Shown: one piece after another, positions 44,800 through 53,295 of the stretch
Numbering within the stretch: position 1 is the first letter of the stretch
How the letters are laid out: the number at the start of each line of letters is the position of its first letter
Assembly: GCF_025200925.1 (NCBI RefSeq)
Contig: NZ_CP104174.1
Coordinates: 7,254,001 to 7,318,000 of the forward strand
DNA from: Bradyrhizobium sp. CB1015
GTDB taxonomy: Bacteria; Pseudomonadota; Alphaproteobacteria; Rhizobiales; Xanthobacteraceae
Length of the DNA: 64,000 nt
Reading direction: 5' to 3'
The notes under the pieces: model-generated
Databases searched by the model: none
What the model saw: only the letters and a program-made list of their open reading frames with translations
Told to the model about the DNA's origin: nothing
Made by a program: the position numbers and the translations under genes

Positions 44800-47451
44800 G
44801 TGCCTTGGAATGATTTGATCGCCCCGCGCAATATCGTTCGCGCAACGACGTCCCGGCGGCGCGCGCTTCTCTTGAGCACCACGATCGGTGCCCTGGGCAG
44901 CTCGCTGCCGGGGTTCATCACGCCGGCACAAGCGGTGTGTGTGATGACCGGCAGCGGCACGCTAACGACGCTTCAATCGGGCGATTCAATTACCTGCGTC
45001 GGGAGCAACACCCAGATCAAAACAGCAGCCGTAGTCACTGGCGTCACCGTCAACATCGGGGACGGCACCACCGCGACCACGGTGAGCGACCCCACCTTTG
45101 CGAGCATATTTCTTCAATTCGCTTCCAACAGCGCAGTCAGGGTCTTCGGCAACGCGTCGATCACATCCAGCAGCAACGACGGCATCGACGTGAGCGGTGG
45201 AGGCAACAACACCATAACGATCGATGCCGGGGCGGTGATTGCAGCGACAGCCTTTTCCTCGTCGAGCATCGCCCTCGCCAATTCGAACAACAACGTCGTC
45301 GAAATCGCCGGCACGGTGGGAAGCGGCGCCATTGGATCTATCGGAGTCAGCATCGGCGCTGGAGCGGCGAACAACCAGGTGAACATCTTGTCGAGCGGCC
45401 TCGTGCAGTCCGGCAATGTCGCTGCCATCGATCTCAACAGCGCAGCTGACGGCAACGTCATCAACAATGCCGGAACGATCTCGAGTGTCGGCACAGCAAT
45501 TTCGGGCTCGAACAGTCAAGACACCATCGTCAATTCGGGCGCGATCAGCAGCAGCGGGGTCAGCACTGCCGTCGACCTCAGAGACGGGAGCGACGTCTTC
45601 GAACTGCGTGCCGGATCAAACGTCACGGGATATGTCAAAGCCGGCAACGGATTGGACACGCTGCGCCTGGGTGGGACTGTCAACAGTACTTTCGACCTCG
45701 GCACATTCGGCGCGGCCAAGCAGTTTCGGGAATTCGAGGTTCTGGAAAAGACCGGCAGCTCCACTTGGACGCTGACAGGAACCACGATGGACGCGGCCAC
45801 CATGATCGTCCAGGCCGGCACCCTCATCGTCAACGGCTCGGTGCCCAACAGCGGGACGGTCGTCAGCGGCGGCACGCTCAGTGGCAGCGGCACGATCGGA
45901 TCACTCACAGTGCTGTCGGGCGGCACGGTCGCGCCCGGCAATCTCGGTCAGCTCGTCGTCAACAGCAATGCGGCGTTCCAGTCAGGGTCGATCTACGCGA
46001 TCTCGGTCAATGCGGCCGGGCAATCAGACAAGATTGCCGCCGCGAGCGCGACGCTGACCGGCGGCACCGTCGCCGTCACCACACTTGCAGGCGCCTACAA
46101 CCCCTCGACGCAGTATACCATCCTCAGCACGACGGCTGGCCTCACCGGGAGTTTCTCGGGGGTCACTGTCAGCGGGTACAACCCACAGCTCTTTGCGTCC
46201 TCCCTCAGCTATGATGGGTTCAGCGTCTTGCTGACGCTCATCTACAACAACACCGCATTCCTCTCCATTGCCCAGACGCAGAATCAAAAATCCGTAGCGG
46301 GCGCGCTGAGCGCATTCGGCTCCAACCTGCCTTTCCTGTCCGCGTTCGCGGGTCTCAGCGACGCCGAGCTCCGTTACAAGCTGGATCAGCTCTCGGGAGA
46401 ACCCGCAACCGGCGCGCAGCAGGGTGCCTTCCAGCTGACCGGCCAATTCCTTGGTCTCATGCTCGATCCCTTTCTCGACGGACGCGCCGGCGCAGGCGCG
46501 GCCGGCGGAGCACTCGGCTTCAGCCCCGAACGCGCCGCACTGCCGGAGGACATCGCACTCGCCTATGGCAAGGTCATGGGGACATCGCCCGCGAAAGCGG
46601 CGGCCTTCGAAGAGCGCTGGGCGGCATGGGGCACGGCTTTCGGCGGCGTCAACCGCACCAGCGGCGATGCCGTCGTGATCGGCAGCCACGACCTCAGCGC
46701 GCGTGCGGGCGGCATCGCGGCCGGCGCCGATTATCACTTCAGCCGCGACGCGCTGGTCGGCTTCGCGCTCTCCGGCGGCGGCGCCAGATGGGACCTCGCG
46801 CAGGCGATCGGCGGCGGCCGGAGCGAGGCGGTCCAGGCCGGCGTCTACACCGCGGTTCGCAACGGACCTGTCTATTTCGCCGCCTCTCTCGCCGTGGCCA
46901 ATCATTGGATGTCGACGGACCGCCTGGCACCGTTCGGCAACCAGCTCACCGCAAAGTTCGATGCTCAGACCGTCGGCGGCCGCATCGAGGGCGGCTATCG
47001 CTTCGCCACGCCGATCGGCGGCTTCACGCCCTACGCGGCTGCGCAGGCGCAGACATTTCGCACGCCGACTTATACCGAGACAGATCCGGCCGGCAGCGGA
47101 TTTGGGCTGACCTATCGGGGACGCACGGCCTCCGACACGCGGAGCGAACTCGGCGCACGCTTCGATCGGGCGACGCTGGTCTCGCCGAGTGCCGTCCTGA
47201 CGGTACGGGCTCGCGCAGCCTGGGCCCACGATTGGGTGAGCGATCCGACGCTCGTCGCCGCCTTCCAGGCTCTGCCCGGCGCCAGCTTCATCGTCAATGG
47301 CGCGACGCCGGCGAAAGACGCGGCGCTCGCATCCGCCGGTGCCGAGCTGAAGTTTTCGAACGGTGTTGCCCTGTCGGCCAAGTTCGACGGCGAGCTCGCG
47401 GCCCACAGCACCACTTATTCCGGCACCGCGAGCCTGCGCTACGCCTGGTAG
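44800..47451 (+). CDS. Autotransporter (type V secretion) with beta-barrel domain
   Basis: Start GTG 44800 has a GAGAGGAG ribosome site seven bases upstream; an earlier frame from 44695 has none. The 883-residue protein has an extended signal peptide (ATTSRRRALLLSTTIGALGSSLPGFITPAQA), a beta-helix passenger of Ser/Asn/Gly-rich repeats, autotransporter-associated strands near 45740-45950 (STWTLTGTTMDAATMIVQAGTLIVNGSVPNSGTVVSGGTLSGSGTIGSLTVLSGGTVAPGN) and a C-terminal barrel of about 290 residues ending in YSGTASLRYAW with terminal aromatic Trp. It probably presents an adhesin or enzyme on the outer surface. Passenger function is unknown. Confidence 0.92.
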   Translation: MPWNDLIAPRNIVRATTSRRRALLLSTTIGALGSSLPGFITPAQAVCVMTGSGTLTTLQSGDSITCVGSNTQIKTAAVVTGVTVNIGDGTTATTVSDPTFASIFLQFASNSAVRVFGNASITSSSNDGIDVSGGGNNTITIDAGAVIAATAFSSSSIALANSNNNVVEIAGTVGSGAIGSIGVSIGAGAANNQVNILSSGLVQSGNVAAIDLNSAADGNVINNAGTISSVGTAISGSNSQDTIVNSGAISSSGVSTAVDLRDGSDVFELRAGSNVTGYVKAGNGLDTLRLGGTVNSTFDLGTFGAAKQFREFEVLEKTGSSTWTLTGTTMDAATMIVQAGTLIVNGSVPNSGTVVSGGTLSGSGTIGSLTVLSGGTVAPGNLGQLVVNSNAAFQSGSIYAISVNAAGQSDKIAAASATLTGGTVAVTTLAGAYNPSTQYTILSTTAGLTGSFSGVTVSGYNPQLFASSLSYDGFSVLLTLIYNNTAFLSIAQTQNQKSVAGALSAFGSNLPFLSAFAGLSDAELRYKLDQLSGEPATGAQQGAFQLTGQFLGLMLDPFLDGRAGAGAAGGALGFSPERAALPEDIALAYGKVMGTSPAKAAAFEERWAAWGTAFGGVNRTSGDAVVIGSHDLSARAGGIAAGADYHFSRDALVGFALSGGGARWDLAQAIGGGRSEAVQAGVYTAVRNGPVYFAASLAVANHWMSTDRLAPFGNQLTAKFDAQTVGGRIEGGYRFATPIGGFTPYAAAQAQTFRTPTYTETDPAGSGFGLTYRGRTASDTRSELGARFDRATLVSPSAVLTVRARAAWAHDWVSDPTLVAAFQALPGASFIVNGATPAKDAALASAGAELKFSNGVALSAKFDGELAAHSTTYSGTASLRYAW

Positions 47452-47461
47452 CGACGGCGCT

Positions 47462-48112
47462 TCATCGAGACGGCCGTGCACCGACCGGCAAAATGCCGAG
47501 ACCTCTGAGATGGGTGTCGACGAACTGTTCGATCTGCTGGCGCAGCATCTGCGACGGCACGGCTACCATGCGCTCCTCGAGGCCGAGCGAGATGATGCCA
47601 TGCACGGCGGAAAACAGCGTGCGCGACAGCAGCGCGATCTTCACGTCATCCGCGTCCGGCAATAGCCGCACCAAGGGCGGATGCATCAGCGCGAACGCAT
47701 CCATCACCATCTGGAGGATGTCGTCCGGATAGGGGCGATCGTCCTCCATCCGATGCTCGAACAGGGAGCGCAGCAGGTTGGCGTGCGCGGCGAAGAAGTC
47801 GAGATAGGTCTCGGCGAGCCCATAGAGCTGGCGAACCGGATCCTCGGCGGGAACACCCCGGAGCCGGGCCGTGAGTGCCTGAACCGTTTCCCGGTTCACC
47901 GTCAGGATGACCCCGTCGAAGTCGCCGAACTCGTTATAGATGCTACCAACCGAGCAGCCGGCCGCCTCCGCAACGTCTCGAACCTTCAATGATCTCAGCC
48001 CCTTAGCTGAGATGATGCCGCGGGCGATCTCGACGATCTGGAGCCGGCGCCGAAATTTTTTTTGATCGCGCAGCGATTCTTCTTGAACATTGTTCATTTT
48101 CAAGTTACTCAT
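47462..48112 (-). CDS. TetR-family transcriptional regulator
   Basis: Two starts are possible: ATG 48112 (MSNLKMNNVQEE) or ATG 48097 (MNNVQEE). The 216-residue product has a TetR helix-turn-helix (RLQIVEIARGIISAKGLRSLKVRDVAEAAGCSVGSIYNEFGDFDGVILTVNRETV) and a helical ligand domain with a terminal DTHLRGLGIL. The DNA-binding sites at 48084 and 48114 lie at its own 5' end. It is convergent with the autotransporter gene and divergent from the small ORF at 48149. Confidence 0.9.
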   Translation of the reverse strand: MSNLKMNNVQEESLRDQKKFRRRLQIVEIARGIISAKGLRSLKVRDVAEAAGCSVGSIYNEFGDFDGVILTVNRETVQALTARLRGVPAEDPVRQLYGLAETYLDFFAAHANLLRSLFEHRMEDDRPYPDDILQMVMDAFALMHPPLVRLLPDADDVKIALLSRTLFSAVHGIISLGLEERMVAVPSQMLRQQIEQFVDTHLRGLGILPVGARPSR

Positions 48113-48126
48113 GTGAACATTGTTCA
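48084..48126. promoter_or_regulatory. Two identical operator-like sites for the TetR regulator
   Basis: TGAACATTGTTCA occurs at 48084-48096 and again at 48114-48126, each a near-palindrome with one central unpaired base. The copies are identical, and their starts are 30 bp apart, close to three helical turns. The first overlaps the alternative start codon of the regulator; the second lies just upstream of the longer one. Confidence 0.82.
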
Positions 48127-48148
48127 ATGTAACCCGGAGACCTCGAAA

Positions 48149-48403
48149 ATGCAAACCCTTGCTGTCGATATCGCCGCCACCTTCGTCGATGACGCCGCCG
48201 GGCTCGGCCGGGCCCTGCTGCGGTTCGCCATGGCGCCGATCAATCGCATCGCCAATGCCTGCGACGTTGCGGGCGTGCTCGCAGAGCGGCGGGCGACCTT
48301 CCGGATGTGGCGGGCCAATCGCGCCCGTGCGCGTCAGGAGCGGCGCCGGTTCAGCCTGCTCGGCCGCCTCTCGCCGTTTCGCCACCTCGCCCATCTCACC
48401 TGA
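48149..48403 (+). CDS. Small basic protein divergent from the TetR gene
   Basis: ATG 48149 gives 84 residues: MQTLAVDIAATFVDDAAGLGRALLRFAMAPINRIANACDVAGVLAERRATFRMWRANRARARQERRRFSLLGRLSPFRHLAHLT. It starts with a helical Ala-rich segment and ends in an Arg-rich tail, so it may bind nucleic acid or membrane. It starts 23 bases from the second operator and is probably controlled by it. No known family recognised. Confidence 0.62.
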   Translation: MQTLAVDIAATFVDDAAGLGRALLRFAMAPINRIANACDVAGVLAERRATFRMWRANRARARQERRRFSLLGRLSPFRHLAHLT

Positions 48404-48760
48404 GATGCGCGCATGCGGTCGGCTCGAATGCAAGCGCCGGCTGCAAGGATGGACTTAACCATGTCTGGACGTGCGCAGCCGATCCGGCGGATTTCAGCGA
48501 TGCGGATCAGCTCTTCCTTCATCGCCCCGCGCCATATCCGGGCGAGCGAGGCTGCTCCCGCCCGGCTCCGCCGCGGCCTCGACCAGATATTTGCGAACCT
48601 AACGAGACCAATTGGAGACCAACAGGATCGGAGGAACCGAGGGGACAGAGCAGGCCAGCAACTTCGTTGCAGCGCAATCGTTGGCCCCATTCGCTTCCGG
48701 TCGTGACGTTTCACAGACAACGCAACAAGCTCAGGCTGCCGTTTTAGAACAGGACTGGTC
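48404..48760. other. Gene-free region of 357 bases before the acyltransferase/ligase gene
   Basis: No convincing frame on either strand. No repeat element matches. It must hold the promoter of the gene at 48761. Confidence 0.55.
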
Positions 48761-51700
48761 ATGATCAGGGAATTGATGTCGTCACGCCGCTTCGCGCCGC
48801 TGTTCTGGGCGCAATTCTTCTCGGCGCTCAATGACAACGTGCTCAAGAACGCACTCGTCATCATCCTGCTCTACAGCGCGGCGACCGGCCATGGCGATGC
48901 GCTGGTGACGGTGGCAGGTGCCGTCTTCATCTTCCCCTACTTCATCCTGTCCGGACTCGGCGGCCAGCTCGCCGACAAATACGTCAAGTCCGTCGTCGCA
49001 AGGCGGCTCAAATTCGCCGAGATTTTTGCAGCTTGCTTCGCCGCTGCCGGCTTCTTCCTGCATTCGGTGCCGCTCCTGTTCGCAGCGCTCGCGCTGTTCG
49101 GCACCATCGCCGCCCTGTTCGGCCCCGTGAAATACGCGATGCTGCCGGACCAGCTCGAGCTCGGCGAGCTCGCGACCGGCAACGCGCTGGTCGAAGGCGC
49201 GACCTTCATGGCGATCCTGCTTGGCACCGTCGCCGGCGGCCAGTTCGTGGCCGGCTCCGCGCATATGGGCTGGGTCGCATCGGCCGTGGTCGTGCTGGCC
49301 GTGCTGTCCTGGGCGTTCGCGTCCCGCATTCCGCAGACGACGCCCTCCGCGCCCGAACTGCCCGTCGACGCCAATCCCTGGACCTCGACGGTGAGCCTGC
49401 TCAGGACGCTTTACGCCGACCATCGCCTCTGGGACGGCACCGTGATCGTCTCCTGGTTCTGGCTGGTCGGCGCCATCGTGCTGTCGCTGCTGCCGGCGCT
49501 GATCAAGGAGGTGGTCGGCGGCACCGAGGGCGTGGTGACGCTGTGCCTTGCCATCTTCGCGATCGGCATCGCGATCGGCTCGCTGTTTGCCGCCAGCCTC
49601 AGCCACGTTCGCCCGAACCTCGCGCTGGTGCCGATCGGCGCCATTATCATGGGGTTTGCGGGGCTCGATCTCGCCTGGGCGATCAGCGTGACCGCCGAGG
49701 GGCACGACATCACCGCGCTCGGCTTCGCCACCTCGTTCGCCGGCTTGCGCATGCTGGCCGACTTCGTCGCCTTCGCGTTCGGCGGCGGCCTGTTCGTCGT
49801 TCCGTCCTTTGCCGCGGTCCAGGCCTGGTCCGAACCTTCCGAGCGCGCCCGCATCATCGCCGCCGGCAACGTGCTGCAGGCCGCCTTCATGGTTGTCGGC
49901 TCGCTGTTCGTCGCGCTGCTGCAGGCGGCGGGTCTCCATGTCGGCTGGATCTTCTTCGGCCTCGGGCTCGCCAGCTTCGGCGCGGTGTGGTTCGTGCTGA
50001 CCAAGTGGGGCAAGGAAGGCGTGCGCGATGCCGGCGGGCTGCTGTTCCGGGCGCTGTTCCGCACCGAGATCCGCGGGCTCGAAAACCTGCCGCCTCCGGG
50101 AACGCGCATGCTGATCGCGCCGAACCATGTCAGCCTGATCGACGGCCCGCTGCTGCACGCCGTGCTGCCGATCGATGCGAGCTTCGCGGTCGATACCGGC
50201 ATCGCCAAGGCCTGGTGGGCCAAGCCGTTCCTGCGCGCCGTCAAGCACTACACCATGGATCCGACCAAGCCGCTGGCCGCGCGCGACCTGATCAAGCTCG
50301 TCGCCGCAGGCGAGCCCGTCGTGATCTTCCCGGAAGGCCGGATCACCGTCTCCGGCTCGCTGATGAAGGTGTATGACGGCACCGCGATGATCGCGGACAA
50401 GGCCGACGCCGTCGTCGTGCCGGTCCGCATCGAAGGCGCGCAGCGCTCCTACCTCAGCTATCTCAACTCCAGCCAGATCAAGCGGTCCTGGTTCCCACGC
50501 GTGACGGTCACGATCCTGCCGCCGGTCAAGCTTCCGGTCGACCAAGCGCTCAAGGGCAAGGCACGCCGCAACGCCGCCGGCGCCGCGCTGCAGGACGTCA
50601 TGATCGACGCCCTCGTCAAGAACGCCATGCTCGATCACACGCTGTTCGAAGCGCTCGGCCACGCCTATCGCGACCGCGACACCGGCAAGGTCATCATCGA
50701 GGACGCGCTCGGCACCAAGCTGACCTATCGCAAGCTGATCCTGGGCGCGCAGGTACTGAGCCGGAAGCTGGAGAGCGGCACCGGCGTCGGCGAGAATGTC
50801 GGCGTGCTGCTGCCGAACTCCGCCGGCGTCGCCGTCGTCTTCATGGCGCTGCAGAACATCGGCCGGGTGCCGGCGATGCTCAACTTCTCGGCCGGACCGG
50901 TCAACGTGCTCGCCGCCATGAAGGCCGCGCAGGTCAGGACGGTGCTGACCTCGAAGGCCTTCATCGAGAAGGGCAAGCTCGACAAGCTGATGGCCGCAAT
51001 CTCCGCCGAGGCGCGCGTGGTCTATCTGGAGGACGTCCGTGCCTCGATCGGCCTGGCCGACAAGATCAAGGGCCTGCTCGCCGGCACGACGCCGCGCGTG
51101 CCCCGTCAGGCCAACGATCCCGCCGTCGTGCTGTTCACGTCAGGCTCGGAAGGAACGCCGAAGGGCGTCGTGCTGTCCCACCGCAACATCCTCGCCAACG
51201 CGGCGCAGGCGCTTGCGCGGGTCGACGCCAACGCCAACGACAAGGTGTTCAACGTGCTGCCGGTGTTCCACTCGTTTGGACTCACGGGCGGGATGATGAT
51301 GCCAATGCTGGCGGGCATTCCGATCTACATGTATCCCTCGCCGCTGCACTACCGCATCGTGCCCGAGCTGATCTACCAGACCGGCGCGACGATCCTGTTC
51401 GGCACCGACACGTTCCTGACCGGCTATGCCCGCTCGGCGCACCCTTACGACTTCCGCACCCTGCGCCTCGTGATTGCCGGCGCCGAAGCGGTCAAGGATC
51501 GCACGCGGCAGGTGTTCATGGAGCGCTACGGCATCCGCATCCTCGAAGGCTACGGCGTCACCGAGACGGCGCCGGTGCTGGCGATGAACACGCCGATGGC
51601 CAACCGCCCCGGCACCGTCGGGCGCCTGTCGCCGCTGATGGAAAGCCGCCTCGATCCAGTCCCCGGCATCGAGGAAGGCGGACGCCTGTCGGTGCGGGGC

Positions 51701-52165
51701 CCGAACGTGATGCTCGGATATCTCAAGGCCGAAAATCCCGGCGTGCTCGAACAGCTGCCCGATGGCTGGCACGACACCGGCGACATCGTATCGATCGACT
51801 CCGCCGGCTTCATCACCATCAAGGGCCGCGCCAAGCGCTTTGCCAAGATCGCGGGCGAGATGGTCTCGCTGTCAGCGGTCGAAGCCATCGCGGCGGCGTT
51901 GTGGCCGCAAGCCGGCTCGGTCGCGGTCTCGATCCCCGACCAGCGCAAGGGCGAGCGCATCGTGCTGCTGACCACGGAGAAGAACGCCGAGCGCAGTGCG
52001 ATGCAGGCCCAGGCCAAGTCCATCGGCGCCTCCGAGCTCACCGTTCCCGCAACGATCATGGTGGTCGACAAGGTGCCGCTGCTCGGCACCGGCAAGACCG
52101 ACTATGTCACTGCGACGACGATGGCCCGCGAGCAGGCGTCGGCGCCCGAGCGTGAGGTGGCGTAG
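48761..52165 (+). CDS. aas: Three-domain phospholipid-repair protein (LplT-like transporter, PlsC acyltransferase, acyl-ACP/CoA ligase; Aas type)
   Basis: A 1134-residue fusion. Residues 1-420 form a 12-helix MFS transporter like LplT (RRFAPLFWAQFFSALNDNVLKNALVIILLYS). Residues 440-640 are a PlsC acyltransferase with NHVSLIDGPLL (HX4D) and VIFPEGRITVSGSL. Residues 650-1134 are an AMP-forming ligase: VVLFTSGSEGTPKGVVLSHRN, YGVTETAPVLAMNTP, DGWHDTGDIVSI, IKGRAKRFAKIAGEMVSL. It probably imports lysophospholipid and re-acylates it. In E. coli the transporter and enzyme are separate proteins; here they are one chain. Confidence 0.93.
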   Translation: MIRELMSSRRFAPLFWAQFFSALNDNVLKNALVIILLYSAATGHGDALVTVAGAVFIFPYFILSGLGGQLADKYVKSVVARRLKFAEIFAACFAAAGFFLHSVPLLFAALALFGTIAALFGPVKYAMLPDQLELGELATGNALVEGATFMAILLGTVAGGQFVAGSAHMGWVASAVVVLAVLSWAFASRIPQTTPSAPELPVDANPWTSTVSLLRTLYADHRLWDGTVIVSWFWLVGAIVLSLLPALIKEVVGGTEGVVTLCLAIFAIGIAIGSLFAASLSHVRPNLALVPIGAIIMGFAGLDLAWAISVTAEGHDITALGFATSFAGLRMLADFVAFAFGGGLFVVPSFAAVQAWSEPSERARIIAAGNVLQAAFMVVGSLFVALLQAAGLHVGWIFFGLGLASFGAVWFVLTKWGKEGVRDAGGLLFRALFRTEIRGLENLPPPGTRMLIAPNHVSLIDGPLLHAVLPIDASFAVDTGIAKAWWAKPFLRAVKHYTMDPTKPLAARDLIKLVAAGEPVVIFPEGRITVSGSLMKVYDGTAMIADKADAVVVPVRIEGAQRSYLSYLNSSQIKRSWFPRVTVTILPPVKLPVDQALKGKARRNAAGAALQDVMIDALVKNAMLDHTLFEALGHAYRDRDTGKVIIEDALGTKLTYRKLILGAQVLSRKLESGTGVGENVGVLLPNSAGVAVVFMALQNIGRVPAMLNFSAGPVNVLAAMKAAQVRTVLTSKAFIEKGKLDKLMAAISAEARVVYLEDVRASIGLADKIKGLLAGTTPRVPRQANDPAVVLFTSGSEGTPKGVVLSHRNILANAAQALARVDANANDKVFNVLPVFHSFGLTGGMMMPMLAGIPIYMYPSPLHYRIVPELIYQTGATILFGTDTFLTGYARSAHPYDFRTLRLVIAGAEAVKDRTRQVFMERYGIRILEGYGVTETAPVLAMNTPMANRPGTVGRLSPLMESRLDPVPGIEEGGRLSVRGPNVMLGYLKAENPGVLEQLPDGWHDTGDIVSIDSAGFITIKGRAKRFAKIAGEMVSLSAVEAIAAALWPQAGSVAVSIPDQRKGERIVLLTTEKNAERSAMQAQAKSIGASELTVPATIMVVDKVPLLGTGKTDYVTATTMAREQASAPEREVA

Positions 52166-52194
52166 GAGGTCGCCCAAAGACGGGCGGGCGCGGG

Positions 52195-53295
52195 TCACGC
52201 CGCCGTCCGCCGCTCCTGCGCGTAACGCACCAGCGCCGCAAAGCGATAGATGCCGTGCACGAATTTGCCATAGGGCATGGTGATGAACAATGCGAACACG
52301 ACGCCGAGATGCAGCGCGAGCAGCGGTCCCATCGCGGCGGTCTCGCGCAGCACCAGCAGCAGCATGCCGGTGATGCCGGTCAGGAACAGCATGGCGATGA
52401 AACCGACATCCATGCCGTAGCTGAACTCGTCGAGCAGCGCGGGATCGCGCCGCATCTTGGCGGCGAACAGGCCGATCGGCCCGACGATGAGGCCGATGCC
52501 GCCGAGCGTGCCGAGCACCACGGGCAGGTCCCAAAACGGATACGGCGCCTCGCGGCCGAGCAGATAGTGATAGAGCGTCGCAACAGAGGTCGCTGCGAAG
52601 CACAGCAGGAAGCCATAGAAGGTCAGGTGGTGATAGAGCTTGCGCCTGTCGGTGGGCTTGTCGTCCTCGTTGTAACAGCCGACCCCGCCGCCATGGAGAT
52701 AGCGCAGCTCGCCGGCGTCGCGGATCGCCTGAAAGATCGAGCCGCCATCGGCACGGTTGCCGATGGGTGCGCCGATGTCGCACCAGAAGGCGCGCACGCT
52801 CATGACGAGGGCGAGGATCGCGTAAAGGAATGCGGCGCCGAACAGCGCGGCCATCGCGTTGTGCGGCATCAGCTTGTAGAAGGCGCCGGGGCCGGTATGC
52901 ACGCCGAACAACACGCCGCGGTCACTCAAGGCGGCAAAGCCGAGAATGAAGGCCGCCATGCTGAGCGCGGCGATGATGCTGATGACGAGGCCGTTGCGCG
53001 CGAAGGCGCCGGAGAGCGCCTGCGGCCAGGCATAGGCCGCATAGGACTCGGCGCGCGCAACCGCCAGCGTCTTCGGGACGTTGACGTTGAACTCGTGCGG
53101 CGGTGAGAACTGGCAGTCGACGTAGCACGCGCCGCAGGAATGGCAGAGATTGGCGAGGTAGTTGAGATCGCCATCGGAGAAGGCGCGGCGCATCTCCATC
53201 GCCGGAAACACCGCGCACAGACCCTCGCAATAGCGGCAGGAATTGCAGACCGTCATCAGACGGTCGGCCTCGTCGAGAATCCTAGTTCCGTGCAT
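52195..53295 (-). CDS. tcuB: Tricarballylate/citrate-utilisation iron-sulphur membrane protein (TcuB)
   Basis: A 366-residue protein. The N-terminus has two 4Fe-4S clusters (CNSCRYCEGLC and CHSCGACYVDC with a further Pro) and DGDLNYLANLCHSC, then FSPPHEFNVNVPKTLAVARAESY, followed by about six membrane helices, as in TcuB/CitB. It takes electrons from TcuA into the quinone pool. Start overlaps the end of tcuA by 14 bases. The organism may use tricarballylate or a related tricarboxylate. Confidence 0.92.
   Translation of the reverse strand: MHGTRILDEADRLMTVCNSCRYCEGLCAVFPAMEMRRAFSDGDLNYLANLCHSCGACYVDCQFSPPHEFNVNVPKTLAVARAESYAAYAWPQALSGAFARNGLVISIIAALSMAAFILGFAALSDRGVLFGVHTGPGAFYKLMPHNAMAALFGAAFLYAILALVMSVRAFWCDIGAPIGNRADGGSIFQAIRDAGELRYLHGGGVGCYNEDDKPTDRRKLYHHLTFYGFLLCFAATSVATLYHYLLGREAPYPFWDLPVVLGTLGGIGLIVGPIGLFAAKMRRDPALLDEFSYGMDVGFIAMLFLTGITGMLLLVLRETAAMGPLLALHLGVVFALFITMPYGKFVHGIYRFAALVRYAQERRTAA

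Noticed and set aside
46024..47481. A 485-residue minus-strand frame opposite the autotransporter barrel
   Set aside because: Antisense shadow with no hydrophobic or catalytic pattern, while the plus strand has a signal peptide, repeats and a barrel ending in Trp.
48782..50662. A 626-residue minus-strand frame opposite the acyltransferase/ligase gene
   Set aside because: Antisense to a gene with three clear domains; composition is Arg, Gln, His and Asp rich, typical of an antisense shadow.
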